Assembly (NCBI GenBank): GCA_016699405.1
Contig: CP064972.1
Location: forward strand, 3,565,501-3,629,500
Origin: Holophagales bacterium
GTDB lineage: Bacteria > Acidobacteriota > Thermoanaerobaculia > Multivoradales > JAGPDF01
DNA: 64,000 nucleotides
Reading direction: 5' to 3'
Part shown: positions 1 to 11,500 of the stretch, in pieces
How the letters are laid out: every line of letters starts with the position of its first letter
Position numbering within the stretch: the first letter of the stretch is position 1
Position numbers and translations under genes: made by a program
The notes under the pieces: model-generated
What the model saw: only the letters and a program-made list of their open reading frames with translations
Databases searched by the model: none
What the model was told of the DNA's origin: nothing

Positions 1-1461
<1,461 letters not shown>

Positions 1462-1462
1462 G

Positions 1463-3106
1463 ATGAGGACCTTGCTCGTACTGCTGAGCGGCGACACCCT
1501 GACGCGTCTGGTCTTCTTCCCGGCGCTCGCCTGTCTGCCGCTCCTCTTCGCCCGACGCGAGGCCAAAGAGCCGGTCAAGCTCTACACGCTCCTCGTCGGA
1601 CTCGTCCACCTCGGCCTCACCATCGCCTTCACCGTCACTCACTGGCGCCCGACGGGCTTCGCCTTCCGGGAGATCGGTCCGGACGGGAGAGTCATCGACT
1701 GGATCTCCCTGCCGAACCTGCGGGTTCTGTTCGACCTGCGGGTCGACGGGATCTCGTTGCCGCTCGTCCTGCTGACTTCGCTGCTTCTCCCGGTCGTGGT
1801 CCTCGGTTCCTGGAAGGGGATCGACAAGCACTGGGCCGGCTTCGCCGCGTCTCTGCTCCTCCTGCAGACCGGCATCCTCGGCGCTCTCGTCGCCTACGAT
1901 CTGTTCGTCTTCTACGTTTTCTGGGAAGTGATGCTCGTGCCGATGTACTTCCTCATCGGCGTCTGGGGAGGAGAACGGCGGATCTACGCCGCGGTGAAGT
2001 TCTTCCTCTTCACCATGGCGGGTAGCCTGCTGATGCTCGTCGCCATCCTGTGGATGGCGTGGACCTACTCGCGCCTCGCCGGCGGACAATGGTCGTTCGC
2101 CTACGACGACTTCCTGCGCTTGCAGTTTCCGGCCGCGCAACAGGCCTGGCTTTTCGGTGCCTTCGCCCTCGCCTTCGCGATCAAGGTGCCGATGTTCCCG
2201 TTCCACACCTGGCTGCCGGACGCCCACGTGGAGGCACCCACCGGCGGCTCGGTCATCCTGGCCGGCATCCTGCTGAAGCTCGGCACCTACGGCTTCCTGC
2301 GCTTCGCTCTTCCGCTCTTCCCGCTCGCCAGCTCGCGCTTCGCCCCCTGGCTCGTCGCGTCGGCATTGATCGGCATCATCTACGGCGCTCTCGTCGCCTG
2401 GGTGCAGGAAGACGTCAAGAAGCTCGTCGCCTACTCCTCGATCGCCCACTTGGGATTCGTCATGCTCGGCCTCCTCGCCGCCGACCTGGTCGCCTGGCAG
2501 GGAGCCCTCCTGCAGATGGTCAATCACGGCCTCTCCACCGGGGCGCTCTTCCTGCTCGTCGGCATGCTCTACGACCGCCGGCACACCAAGAAGTTCTCCG
2601 AGTTCGGCGGGCTGGCCAAGGTGATGCCCTGGTTCGCGTTCTTCTTCGTCGTCTCGACTCTCGCCTCGGTCGGGCTTCCGGGGTTGAACGGCTTCGTCGG
2701 CGAATTCCTCATCCTCGTCGGAACCTACCGGGCCGGGCTGATCTGGCCCGCCGTCATCGCCGCTTCGGGTGTCGTGCTGGCTGCCGTCTATCTTCTGCGC
2801 ATGCTCCACGAGACGATCTGGGGGCCGTTGCGCAAGGACGAGAACCGGAAGCTCTCCGACCTGTCCGGCCGTGAAGTCGCCGCGCTCCTGCCCCTGGTCA
2901 TCTTCATGCTCTGGATCGGCGTGGCTCCTCGGGCGTTCCTCGCAGCGAGCGAGCCGGCGCTTCGCGAGACGCTCGAACGCTACCGCGCCGGCCTCGAGCG
3001 ACCGGCCGTGACCGCCCCGTCCCTGACGCCGGCGGGGGGGATCCGCCTCATTCCGGTGCCGCTCGTTCCGTCTCCACCTTTCGCGCCCTCGGCCAAACCG
3101 CGCTGA
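1463..3106 (+). CDS. nuoM: NADH-quinone oxidoreductase subunit M
   Basis: Antiporter-like proton-translocating subunit of complex I, 547 residues and about 14 membrane spans. Diagnostic stretches are the TM5 glutamate in FYVFWEVMLVPMYFLIG, the lysine motif KVPMFPFHTWLPDAHVEAP, and the broken-helix region around VQEDVKKLVAYSSIAHLGFV. The protein ends in a Pro-rich tail of about 35 residues after the last membrane helix, slightly longer than usual. It starts one base after the nuoL stop and is followed six bases later by nuoN, the standard L-M-N order. Confidence 0.97.
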   Translation: MRTLLVLLSGDTLTRLVFFPALACLPLLFARREAKEPVKLYTLLVGLVHLGLTIAFTVTHWRPTGFAFREIGPDGRVIDWISLPNLRVLFDLRVDGISLPLVLLTSLLLPVVVLGSWKGIDKHWAGFAASLLLLQTGILGALVAYDLFVFYVFWEVMLVPMYFLIGVWGGERRIYAAVKFFLFTMAGSLLMLVAILWMAWTYSRLAGGQWSFAYDDFLRLQFPAAQQAWLFGAFALAFAIKVPMFPFHTWLPDAHVEAPTGGSVILAGILLKLGTYGFLRFALPLFPLASSRFAPWLVASALIGIIYGALVAWVQEDVKKLVAYSSIAHLGFVMLGLLAADLVAWQGALLQMVNHGLSTGALFLLVGMLYDRRHTKKFSEFGGLAKVMPWFAFFFVVSTLASVGLPGLNGFVGEFLILVGTYRAGLIWPAVIAASGVVLAAVYLLRMLHETIWGPLRKDENRKLSDLSGREVAALLPLVIFMLWIGVAPRAFLAASEPALRETLERYRAGLERPAVTAPSLTPAGGIRLIPVPLVPSPPFAPSAKPR

Positions 3107-3112
3107 CGCCCT

Positions 3113-4570
3113 ATGACCGACTTCGTCGTCCGCAGCTCCGACCTCGCCGCGCTCGCGCCAGAGATCTGGCTCGCCTCGGCAGCGACCCTTCTGCTCCTGC
3201 TCGAGGCCTTCGTGCCGAAAGCCGAGCGCGCGATCGCCTGGCTCGCCCTCGCGGCGGTCGGCGTGGCCTCCTGGCTCGTCGTCGGGCTGCCGAGCACCTC
3301 GACCCCGTTCGGCGGACTGGTTCTCGGCAACGGTCTGACCTCCGCCTGGTCTCAGCTCCTGCTCCTTGCCACGGCCTTCTGCCTGCTTTCGTCGCGCGGC
3401 TACCTGACCCGCGAGCGCCTCGCTTCCGGCGAGTACGAAGCGCTGCTGCTCTGGTGCTGTTCCGGCCTGCTGCTGCTCGTCCGCTCGGCCGAGCTCCTCA
3501 CCCTCTTCCTGGCGCTGGAGCTCTTCTCCCTCGCGCTCTACGCGCTCGCGGCGTTCCACCGCCGCATCGCCTGGTCCACCGAGTCGGCGATCAAGTACTT
3601 CCTGATGGGAGCGTTCGTCAGCTCGTTCGTCCTCTACGGCATCGCCCTGGTCTACGGCCAGACGGGCACGACGCGGCTCGCCGACATCGTGGCGGTCGCC
3701 TCGCGCGGGGTGGAGTCTCCGGCGCTTCTGGTCCTCGGGCTGCTCCTGCTGGTCGCCGGCTTCGCCTTCAAGATGAGTCTCTTCCCCTTCCACGCCTGGT
3801 CGCCGGACGTCTATCAGGGTGCGCCCTCGCCCTTCGTCGGCTTCCTCTCCGTCGCCCCGAAGGCGGCGAGCGCATTCGTGCTCGCCAACCTGCTGATGAC
3901 CGCCAGCGGCACCGTCGTCGCCGATCGCTGGCCTTCGCTGGTGGCGCTCCTCGCCGTCTGTTCGATGGTCGTCGGCAATCTGCTCGCACTGGTGCAGCGC
4001 GACCTGAAGCGGATGCTCGCCTACTCCGGGATCGCCCAGATGGGCTACGCGATCATCCCCCTGGCCTCGCTCGACGGCCGCGCCTTCTGGCGCCCGCTCT
4101 TCGTCTACCTCGCCGCCTACGTGTTGATGAACTCCGGAGCGTTCGCGGTGATCACGCTGCTCTACCGGCGGGCGGGTGAGCAGCACTCGATCTCCGAGCT
4201 TTCGGGCTGGGGCTACCGCTTCCCGCTGCTCTCGGCCTGCCTGACGGTCTGCATGCTCTCCCTCGCCGGGATTCCCCCGACGGCAGGATTCCTCGGCAAG
4301 TACCTGGTCTTCCTCCACGCGATCGAGCACGGCCAGGCTTGGCTCGCTCTCGTCGGCATCGCGGCGAGCCTGGTGGGCGTCGTCTACTACCTGCGAGTGA
4401 TCTATGTCCTCTTCATGAAGGAAGAGGAATGCTCGCCCGAAGGCCTGCCGCTCGCCTTCGGTGGCCGGGCGACCGCGATCCTCGCGGCTGCCGGTACGCT
4501 CGCTCTCGGCATCTGGCCGGGGCGTCTCCTGGCCTGGATCCAGAGCGCGGCCGGCCGACTCACCCCGTAG
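3113..4570 (+). CDS. nuoN: NADH-quinone oxidoreductase subunit N
   Basis: Third antiporter-like subunit of complex I, 485 residues, a normal length. Visible signatures are the glutamate helix LFLALELFSLALYALAAF, the motif KMSLFPFHAWSPDVYQGAP, and VQRDLKRMLAYSGIAQMGYA in the second half. It is the last gene of the nuo operon seen here. Its 3' end overlaps the convergent rsmD gene by 11 bases and I see no terminator hairpin between the two operons. Confidence 0.97.
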   Translation: MTDFVVRSSDLAALAPEIWLASAATLLLLLEAFVPKAERAIAWLALAAVGVASWLVVGLPSTSTPFGGLVLGNGLTSAWSQLLLLATAFCLLSSRGYLTRERLASGEYEALLLWCCSGLLLLVRSAELLTLFLALELFSLALYALAAFHRRIAWSTESAIKYFLMGAFVSSFVLYGIALVYGQTGTTRLADIVAVASRGVESPALLVLGLLLLVAGFAFKMSLFPFHAWSPDVYQGAPSPFVGFLSVAPKAASAFVLANLLMTASGTVVADRWPSLVALLAVCSMVVGNLLALVQRDLKRMLAYSGIAQMGYAIIPLASLDGRAFWRPLFVYLAAYVLMNSGAFAVITLLYRRAGEQHSISELSGWGYRFPLLSACLTVCMLSLAGIPPTAGFLGKYLVFLHAIEHGQAWLALVGIAASLVGVVYYLRVIYVLFMKEEECSPEGLPLAFGGRATAILAAAGTLALGIWPGRLLAWIQSAAGRLTP

Positions 4571-5168
4571 GACCCGCCCCCTCCACCGCCGGCTGGGGCC
4601 GGCAGCGGACGAAGAAGCTCAGGCTCGACTCGCCGTAGTCCCGGCGTCGTGAGCTGCCGAGCTCTCCGTACGTCTCGCGCAAGTCGATCCGACGCGAGTG
4701 TTCGATCGCCGCCTCGCCGGAGGGGGCCAGGAGGCCCGAAACCAAGGCCATCAGTCGATCCCAATCCGCGAAGGCGTAGGGAGGATCGACGAAGATCAGG
4801 TCGAACGACCCGGCGATCCTGGCGATCGCGGCCGCGGGATCGAGTCGGAGATCGAGGCGCTGGACGCGGCAGCGCTCGGCGACGCCGAGGTCGCGGGCGT
4901 TCGCTCGCTGAGCGGCGATCGCTCCCTCCGAGCTGTCGACGAGCAGGGCGAACGCGGCACCTCGCGAAAGCGCTTCGAAGGCCACGGCACCCGAGCCGGC
5001 GAACAGGTCGAGCACCTGCGCGCCCGGGAGGCGATCGCACCAGATCGAGCCGAGCGCCTCGCGCACGCGGCCTTCCGTTGGGCGGGCCTCCGGCGGCACG
5101 CGCAGCAGGCGCCCGCGCAGGGCTCCGCCGTGCAGGCGCAGCGTCGCCCCTCGATTCACCGCCGGCAT
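4560..5168 (-). CDS. rsmD: 16S rRNA (guanine966-N2)-methyltransferase RsmD
   Basis: Class I SAM methyltransferase, 202 residues, expected to methylate G966 of 16S rRNA in the 30S subunit. The N-terminus carries RPTEGRVREALGSIW (family motif RPT..RVREALF), the SAM loop VLDLFAGSG at residues 52-60, and the catalytic DPPY at 128-131, the usual N2-guanine methylase tetrad. The ATG at 5168 lies 13 bases inside the end of the upstream exported-protein gene, so translation is probably coupled. It is the last gene of the long leftward block and converges with nuoN. Confidence 0.95.
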   Translation of the reverse strand: MPAVNRGATLRLHGGALRGRLLRVPPEARPTEGRVREALGSIWCDRLPGAQVLDLFAGSGAVAFEALSRGAAFALLVDSSEGAIAAQRANARDLGVAERCRVQRLDLRLDPAAAIARIAGSFDLIFVDPPYAFADWDRLMALVSGLLAPSGEAAIEHSRRIDLRETYGELGSSRRRDYGESSLSFFVRCRPQPAVEGAGPTG

Positions 5169-5815
5169 TCGACCTTCGCGCTGAACTCGCCGTCCAGCTG
5201 GCCGAGCGGCAGGTAGATCGTCAAGGGGATCGAGACCCCCTCCAACTCGACCCCTTTGCCGTCCGAAGTCATTCCGTGCACGCGATAGACCGCACCGTCG
5301 ACCCGGCGCAGGCAGTCCCCCACCGCCGGGCGATAGCCGCGGGGCAGCCGATCGTCCCGCCCTCGCGGATCCACTCCCTCACCCAGTTCGACAGCCAACC
5401 GCCGCAACTGATCGACCCCGAGACCGAGGCTGTCGTAGCGAGAGAAGGTGAAGCTCCTTTCCGGACGGCCGGCGAGCTTCAGCTCCAGCGCGCACCGCTC
5501 GATCCAGTCGCCCGAAGCGGAGTCGTTCGTGGAGACCGCCTCGTGCAGGTCGATCCCTTCGAGCCTCCGCAGGAAGGCGTCGCGCTCCGCCGCCCCCAAC
5601 TCCGCCAGGGACATCTTCTCCTTGCCCGGAACGCCATCGCGCAGACGAACGGTTCCGTTGGCGAAGAGCGTGATCTCGCGCCGTCCGATCGTCGATCGAC
5701 AGTCCAACCGCAGGACGACGGTTCCCTTGCCGGACTCGACCGCCGGCGGAGGCCCAGCGAGGAGCGCCCAGAGGACGGCGACCGGCATGCCGATGCCGAC
5801 CGACCAGGCCGTCAA
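5156..5815 (-). CDS. Hypothetical exported protein
   Basis: I do not recognise a family. The chosen start is the TTG at 5815, which overlaps the stop of the upstream gene as TTGA; an ATG at 5788 is an equally reasonable start and leaves a hydrophobic PVAVLWALLAG signal-like segment directly at the N-terminus. The mature part (about 190 residues) is polar, contains three or four Cys, and looks like a small beta-rich secreted protein (for example VVLRLDCRSTIGRREITLFA). It sits between the DHH/CCA enzyme and rsmD and overlaps both, so it belongs to the same operon. Function is unknown. Confidence 0.6.
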   Translation of the reverse strand: MTAWSVGIGMPVAVLWALLAGPPPAVESGKGTVVLRLDCRSTIGRREITLFANGTVRLRDGVPGKEKMSLAELGAAERDAFLRRLEGIDLHEAVSTNDSASGDWIERCALELKLAGRPERSFTFSRYDSLGLGVDQLRRLAVELGEGVDPRGRDDRLPRGYRPAVGDCLRRVDGAVYRVHGMTSDGKGVELEGVSIPLTIYLPLGQLDGEFSAKVECRR

Positions 5816-8490
5816 GGAACGGCTCCCGGGCTCTTGGCGGTACGCCGGTACCGACCGCTCAACCAGGCGATCGCCAGATCGAGCTCTTCCGATTCGGTCA
5901 CGTGACCATCGAGCCGGGCGGCCCAGACGCAGCGGAGCGCCTGGCCGATTCCGGGGCCCGGTGCCCATCCCGCGGCGACGAGATCGCGCCCGCGCAGGCG
6001 CGGGTGGAACCCGCGCCATTCGCCGAGATACCGGCGAACCGCGGCCCGCCCGGCCTCGTCCGCCTCCGCCATGAGCAGCAACAGCTCCTCGCCCGGCAGC
6101 GGAGCGAGGAGGTCGGTGAGGACATGGGGCTCCGTCTGGTCGCCGCGCTCGAGGAGCCTGGAGGCCGGAGCCAAGCGCTCGTCCAGGTCCCCCAGCCGCG
6201 CGGCGCGGTCGCCGGCGAGCCCGAGCCGCCCGGCCAGCTCGTGCCGCTGCGCGGATTCCAGTCCGCGAGCCAGGGCGAACAGGGAGAGGAGCCAAGGCTC
6301 GAGACGGCCGAGCGTCAGGCCCGACAGCCGCCACCAGGAGCTCACCGCCGCGACATGGCCGAGACGTGCGGTCATCGCCTCGTCCAACCGCAAGCCCGGG
6401 TGCAACTCGCGCAGGATGCCCAACTCGGCGAGCCGGGCGATCGATCGCGGCAACTGCTCGCATACGTCGAGGATCAGCGCCAGCTCGTCCCGCAATCGCT
6501 CACCGGAGAGTCGCGCGAAGGCTCCTTCCGCGAGCGCAACCTCGACCAGGCGGAGGGTCTCGGCACCGAGGTGGCATCCGAGCCGGACCTCGAAGCGCAC
6601 GGCGCGCAGCATCCTCGTCGGGTCGTCGAGAAACGAGAGGCTGTGCAGCACGCGCAGCACCCGCTCGTCGAGATCCCTCTCGCCGCCGAAGAAATCGAGC
6701 AGCTCGCAGTCGCGCTCTCCGCCCAGGCGGAGCGCGAGGGTGTTGATCGTGAAATCGCGACGGTAGAGGTCCTGCCGCAAGACCGACGACTGCACCTCCG
6801 GCAGCGCGGCCGGCGCCCGGTAGAACTCGCTGCGGGCCGACGCGATGTCGATGGCCAGCCCTTCCGCGTCGATGACCACCGCGGTGAGGAACTCCGGGTG
6901 CTCGCGCACCCGACCTCCCAGTCGCTCTGCGAGTGCCCGAGCGAATGCCGAGCCGTCCCCTTCGACGACGAGATCGAGATCTTCGTTCGGCCGCCCGAGC
7001 AGCAGGTCGCGCACGAAGCCGCCGACCGCATAGACCCGGGCGTCGAGAGCGCCCGCCAGCTCGCGGATCGCCGCCAGTCGACGCTGCACCGCGGGCCCCG
7101 TGCTCTCGGCGATCAGACGCTCGACCCGACGGTGCCGCATCCGTTCGCTGCCGACGCGACGATCGAGCGACCGGCCTTCGGCCACCAGGCGCGAGTGCAG
7201 ATGGGACATCAGTGCCAGGCGCGACACGAGCCCGTCGGCTCTCCCGGACTCGCGGTCACCGACCAGGAGGAAACGGCCGGCGGGCCCACCCTGCAGCAAC
7301 GCCTCCGCCGCGGCTTCGAGCGACGCGTCGGGAGGAACCCAACGAACTTCGGCGCTCATCGCCGTGGCGATCGGACGCAGCTCGAGGCCGTGTTGAAGGG
7401 CGGCGTCGAGCTGCTGGCGGGAGACAGAGCCGACGACTCGACCGTCGGCGACCACCGGAGCGGCATTCACCTTTCCGCGCAGCAGGAGCTCCTTGCCTTC
7501 GGCGATCGTCCGGTTCGCTTCGACCGCCACGAACGAGGCGACCATCAGGTCCTTCGCCGCGCCCACGGGCGGGAGCGCCAGCGCCACCAGCTCGAGAATC
7601 CGCTCCCGGGCTTCGACCAGGGTGACCCCTCGCCATGCGGCAGAGGCCGCCGTCGCGTGTCCGCCTCCGCCGGCCGGAGCCAGAAGCCGACCGAGGTGGA
7701 CGCCTGCCACCTCCCCGCGCGCGATTACCGTGACGCGCTCCCCTTCGCCGAAGACCGCGACAAAGAGCTCGAGCGACTGCAACTCGAGACAACGACTGAC
7801 GAGCGGCGCGAGCTCCTCGACATACTCGCCGAGCTCGAGCGCCACCAGACCGACCCGGTGTCCACGGAGGCGGTGGATCTCCATCCCTTCGACCATCCGG
7901 TAGAGCACGGCGAGGTGCGGTGCATCGAGCGCGCGCTGGGCGTAACGGCGTACGGCCCCCAGGTCCCCTCCTCGCTCGACGAGCACCGCCGCCGCCCGCA
8001 AGTCCCGCGGCCCGGTCGTGGCGTAGGTCAACGCACCGGTGTCTTCGTAGATGCCGAGCAGCAGCAGCGTCGCCAACCCGGGCTCGATGTCGAGACCTCG
8101 CCGGGTGAGCTCCTCGGTCATCAGCGTCGAGGTGGCGCCAGCGGCGGGATCCACCAACCCTCCGTTTGCGATCACGTCCCCGACCCCGTTCGGATGATGG
8201 TCGTACGCCAGGACCTCGATCGCCGCACCGGAACGCAGCCAGTCGGCGACCACGCCGATCCGCTCCGGCTGCCGGATGTCGCAGAGGATGACCCGGGCGA
8301 GCCGCGTTGGGTCGATCTCCTTTCGCCGGATCTCGTCGCATCGCCAGAGGCCGGCGGCGAGGGCCCGCCGCAGCGACTCCTCCCTCGACCCGGGAAAGAA
8401 GAGACGGGCTCCCGGGTGGAGCCGTTGGGCGGCGATCATCGCGGCGAAGGCGTCGAAATCCGCACCGACGTGGGTGACGATGATCTCCAC
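5812..8490 (-). CDS. DHH-CBS-CBS-tRNA nucleotidyltransferase (CCA/poly(A) polymerase family) fusion
   Basis: An 892-residue multidomain protein. Residues 1-300 are a DHH/DHHA1 phosphoesterase module (VGADFDAF at 8-15, YDHHPNG at 96-102, GGGGHATAA at 274-282). Residues 311-430 hold two CBS domains. From about 485 follows a class II CCA/poly(A) polymerase head with GGFVRD at 490-495 and the metal-binding DLD at 504-506, then DPTRMLRAVRFEVRLG. This architecture is known in several deep bacterial lineages, where such proteins act in tRNA 3'-end CCA synthesis or repair. I see no other CCA enzyme in the window. The GTG start at 8490 has a GGGAG Shine-Dalgarno about 7 bases upstream and lies 26 bases after the dnaE stop. 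Confidence 0.9.
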   Translation of the reverse strand: MEIIVTHVGADFDAFAAMIAAQRLHPGARLFFPGSREESLRRALAAGLWRCDEIRRKEIDPTRLARVILCDIRQPERIGVVADWLRSGAAIEVLAYDHHPNGVGDVIANGGLVDPAAGATSTLMTEELTRRGLDIEPGLATLLLLGIYEDTGALTYATTGPRDLRAAAVLVERGGDLGAVRRYAQRALDAPHLAVLYRMVEGMEIHRLRGHRVGLVALELGEYVEELAPLVSRCLELQSLELFVAVFGEGERVTVIARGEVAGVHLGRLLAPAGGGGHATAASAAWRGVTLVEARERILELVALALPPVGAAKDLMVASFVAVEANRTIAEGKELLLRGKVNAAPVVADGRVVGSVSRQQLDAALQHGLELRPIATAMSAEVRWVPPDASLEAAAEALLQGGPAGRFLLVGDRESGRADGLVSRLALMSHLHSRLVAEGRSLDRRVGSERMRHRRVERLIAESTGPAVQRRLAAIRELAGALDARVYAVGGFVRDLLLGRPNEDLDLVVEGDGSAFARALAERLGGRVREHPEFLTAVVIDAEGLAIDIASARSEFYRAPAALPEVQSSVLRQDLYRRDFTINTLALRLGGERDCELLDFFGGERDLDERVLRVLHSLSFLDDPTRMLRAVRFEVRLGCHLGAETLRLVEVALAEGAFARLSGERLRDELALILDVCEQLPRSIARLAELGILRELHPGLRLDEAMTARLGHVAAVSSWWRLSGLTLGRLEPWLLSLFALARGLESAQRHELAGRLGLAGDRAARLGDLDERLAPASRLLERGDQTEPHVLTDLLAPLPGEELLLLMAEADEAGRAAVRRYLGEWRGFHPRLRGRDLVAAGWAPGPGIGQALRCVWAARLDGHVTESEELDLAIAWLSGRYRRTAKSPGAVP

Positions 8491-8516
8491 GGGAGGCTCC
8501 CTCGTCCGGTCCGCCC

Positions 8517-11500
8517 TCAGCCGATCGGTCCGCCGGGACCGAGCTCGCGCACCCGACCGGCACCGACGACGCGCTCGAGTGCGGCGAACAGGGTCGGCGA
8601 CGACTTGACGCGGAAGCGTTGCTCCGGATCGATGGTGACGCGACCCGTCGGCAGGTCCATCGCCAGGACGACCGGAACGTCGCCGGAGTGCTCGGCGAGG
8701 ACATCTCGCAACCGCAGGAGCTCGCTCGTCGCCAGCTCCGGATGGAGCAGAACCTCGACGCCCTCGATCAGCTTCTGCGCCGCCCGCTCCAGCGGGATCA
8801 CCTCTTCGGCGATCATCTCGCACTCCGAGCCGCGCTCGCGCAGCAGCCCGCGCACCAGGACCACGGCCTCCTCCTGCAGCAGCGGCTCGAATCGCTGGAG
8901 TTGGTCGGTGAACAGGGCCACGGCGAGACCGCCGTGGAGGTCTTCGAGGACGAAGTGCCCCATGACCCGGCCGGCATTCGGTCCCGACTTGATCTTCGTG
9001 CGCCGCATCCGGGTGACCAACCCGCCGACCGTGACCTTGCCTTCGACACGTTCCCGCAATTGGGTCGTCTTGTGCGACACGAGCCGATCGAGCAACCCTT
9101 CGTAGCGACTCAGCGGGTTGCCCGTCAGGTAGAAGCCGAGCGCCTCCTTCTCGAAGCGGAGTCGCTCCTGTTCCGCCCAGGGCTCGGTCCGTGGGTCCGG
9201 TGCCGGTTCACTCTCCACCACTCCGCCGAAGAGCGTCGTCTGCCCCTCGTCGCGTTCCCTGCGGCGCCGGGCCGCGTCGTCGGCCACGCGATCGAGGGCG
9301 GCGGCCAGAGCCGCCCGGTGGGCACCGAAGGAGTCGAAGGCGCCGGACTTGATCAGGCACTCGAAGACCTTCTGGTTGATCTGCTTGCTCTCGACTTCGA
9401 AGGCGAAATGGGCGAGGGAACGGAAGCCGCCCAGCCGTCTCCGCGCTTCGAGGATCGACTCGGCAGCCCCTTCGCCCAGCCCCTTGATGGCGCCCAGGCC
9501 GAAGCGGATCTTCTCCTGCACCACGGTGAACGGCCAGTGACTCTCGTTGATGTCCGGAGGCAGGACCTCGATGCCCATCTCCCGGCACTCCTGGACGTAC
9601 TTGACCACGTCGTCCGTCGACGACATTTCCGACGACAACATCGCCGCCATGAACGCCACCGGGAAGTGCGCCTTGAGATAGGCCGTCTTGTAGGCAAGCA
9701 TGGCGTACGCCACGCTGTGACTCTTGTTGAAGCCGTAGCCGGCGAAGGGCTCGATGTACTCCCAGAGCTCCTCGGCGCGCTTGCGGGGGAACCCCTTGCG
9801 ATCAGCGCCGTCGACGAACTTCTGCTTCTGCTCGGCCATCACTTCGGCCTTCTTCTTGCCCATCGCCTTGCGCAGCACGTCGGCCTCACCCATGGTGAAG
9901 CCGGCCACGGCCACGGCAATCTGCATCACCTGTTCCTGATAGGCGATGACGCCGTACGTCTCCTCGAGGATCGGTCGCGTCTCCGGCAGGATGTAGGACA
10001 CACGCTCGCGCCCGTGCTTGCGCTTGATGAACGTGTCGACCATGCCGACCGACAGCGCGCCGGGCCGGTAGAGCGCATTGAGCGCGGCGAGATCCTCGAA
10101 CTTCGACGGCGTGGCCCGGCGCAGCATGTCCCGCATGCCGCTCGACTCGAACTGGAAGATGCCGCTCGTCCGCCCCTCGCAGAACAGACGGAAGACGCTC
10201 GCGTCGTCGAGCGGTACGGAGTCGAGATCGAGGTCGGTCCCCTGTCGGCGCAGGATCTTCAGCGTGTCGTCGATCACCGTCAGCGTGCGCAGGCCGAGGA
10301 AGTCCATCTTCAGCAGCCCAAGCTTCTCGATGACCGTCATGTCCCACTGGGTGATGACTTCGTCGTCGTTCGTCTTGCAGAGCGGAACCAGCTCCTCGAT
10401 CGGCTGCGGCGTGATGACGACGCCGGCGGCGTGCTTCGAGGCGTGGCGAGTCAGCCCTTCCAGCCGCTTGCCCACCTCGACGATCTGCTTGATCTCCGGG
10501 TCGCGCTCCACCTCCGCCTTGAGGCTGTCGACCTCGCGCGCCGCCTCGCCCAGCGAGCGGGTCATGTCCGGAACGAGCTTGGCGATGCGGTCGACCTTGG
10601 CGTACGGCAGCCCGAGCACACGCCCGACGTCGCGGATCACCGCCTTGGCCGCCAAGGTGCCGAAGGTGATGATCTGCGCCACGTGGTCGCGACCGTACTT
10701 CTCGCTGACGTACTGGATCACCTCACCGCGCCGCCGCATGCAGAAATCGATGTCGATGTCGGGCATGCTGATGCGCTCCGGATTGAGGAAGCGCTCGAAC
10801 AGCAGGTCGTACTGCAGCGGGTCGATGTCGGTGATCCGCAGGGCGTAGGAGACGAGGGAGCCAGCGGCCGATCCGCGGCCCGGACCGACCGGAATGTCGT
10901 GTTCACGCGAGAAGCGGATGAAGTCCCAGACCACCAGAAAGTAGCCGGAGAAACCCATCCGCTCGATGACGCCGATCTCCATCTCCAGTCGCTGCCGGTA
11001 GACGTCGTCGTCCCACCGCGCCAGCCCCCGGGCGCGCCGGCGTCCCACCTCCTGCAAGCGCTCGTCGAGCCCCTCGCGCACCACCGACTCGAAGTACGAG
11101 TCGAGGGTGAAGCCGTCCGGCACGCGGAACTCGGGCAGGTGGTAAACGCCGCTCGGCAGCGTCAGATTGCAGCGCTCGGCGATCGCCAGCGTGTTCTCGA
11201 GGGCCGACCGGTCCTCCGGGAAGAGCTCGGCCATCTCGGCGTCGGACTTCAGGTAGAACTGGTCCGAGGCGTAGCGCAGGCGATCGCTGTCGGAGACCAT
11301 CCGTTGGGTGCCGATGCAGAGCAGGACGTCGTGGGCGAAGGAATCCTCGCGGCGGAGATAGTGCGTGTCGTTCGAGGCGACCAAGGGAATGCCGAGCCGT
11401 CGCGACATGCTCCGTAGCACCTCGTTCGCCTGGCGCTGCGCCGGGATGCCGTGATCCTGGAGCTCGAGGAAGAAATTGCCGTCGCCGAAGATCTCGCGGT

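Noticed and set aside
5902..9105. 1067-residue plus-strand open frame
   Set aside because: Shadow of the DHH/CCA gene and the end of dnaE; no recognisable domain, biased composition.
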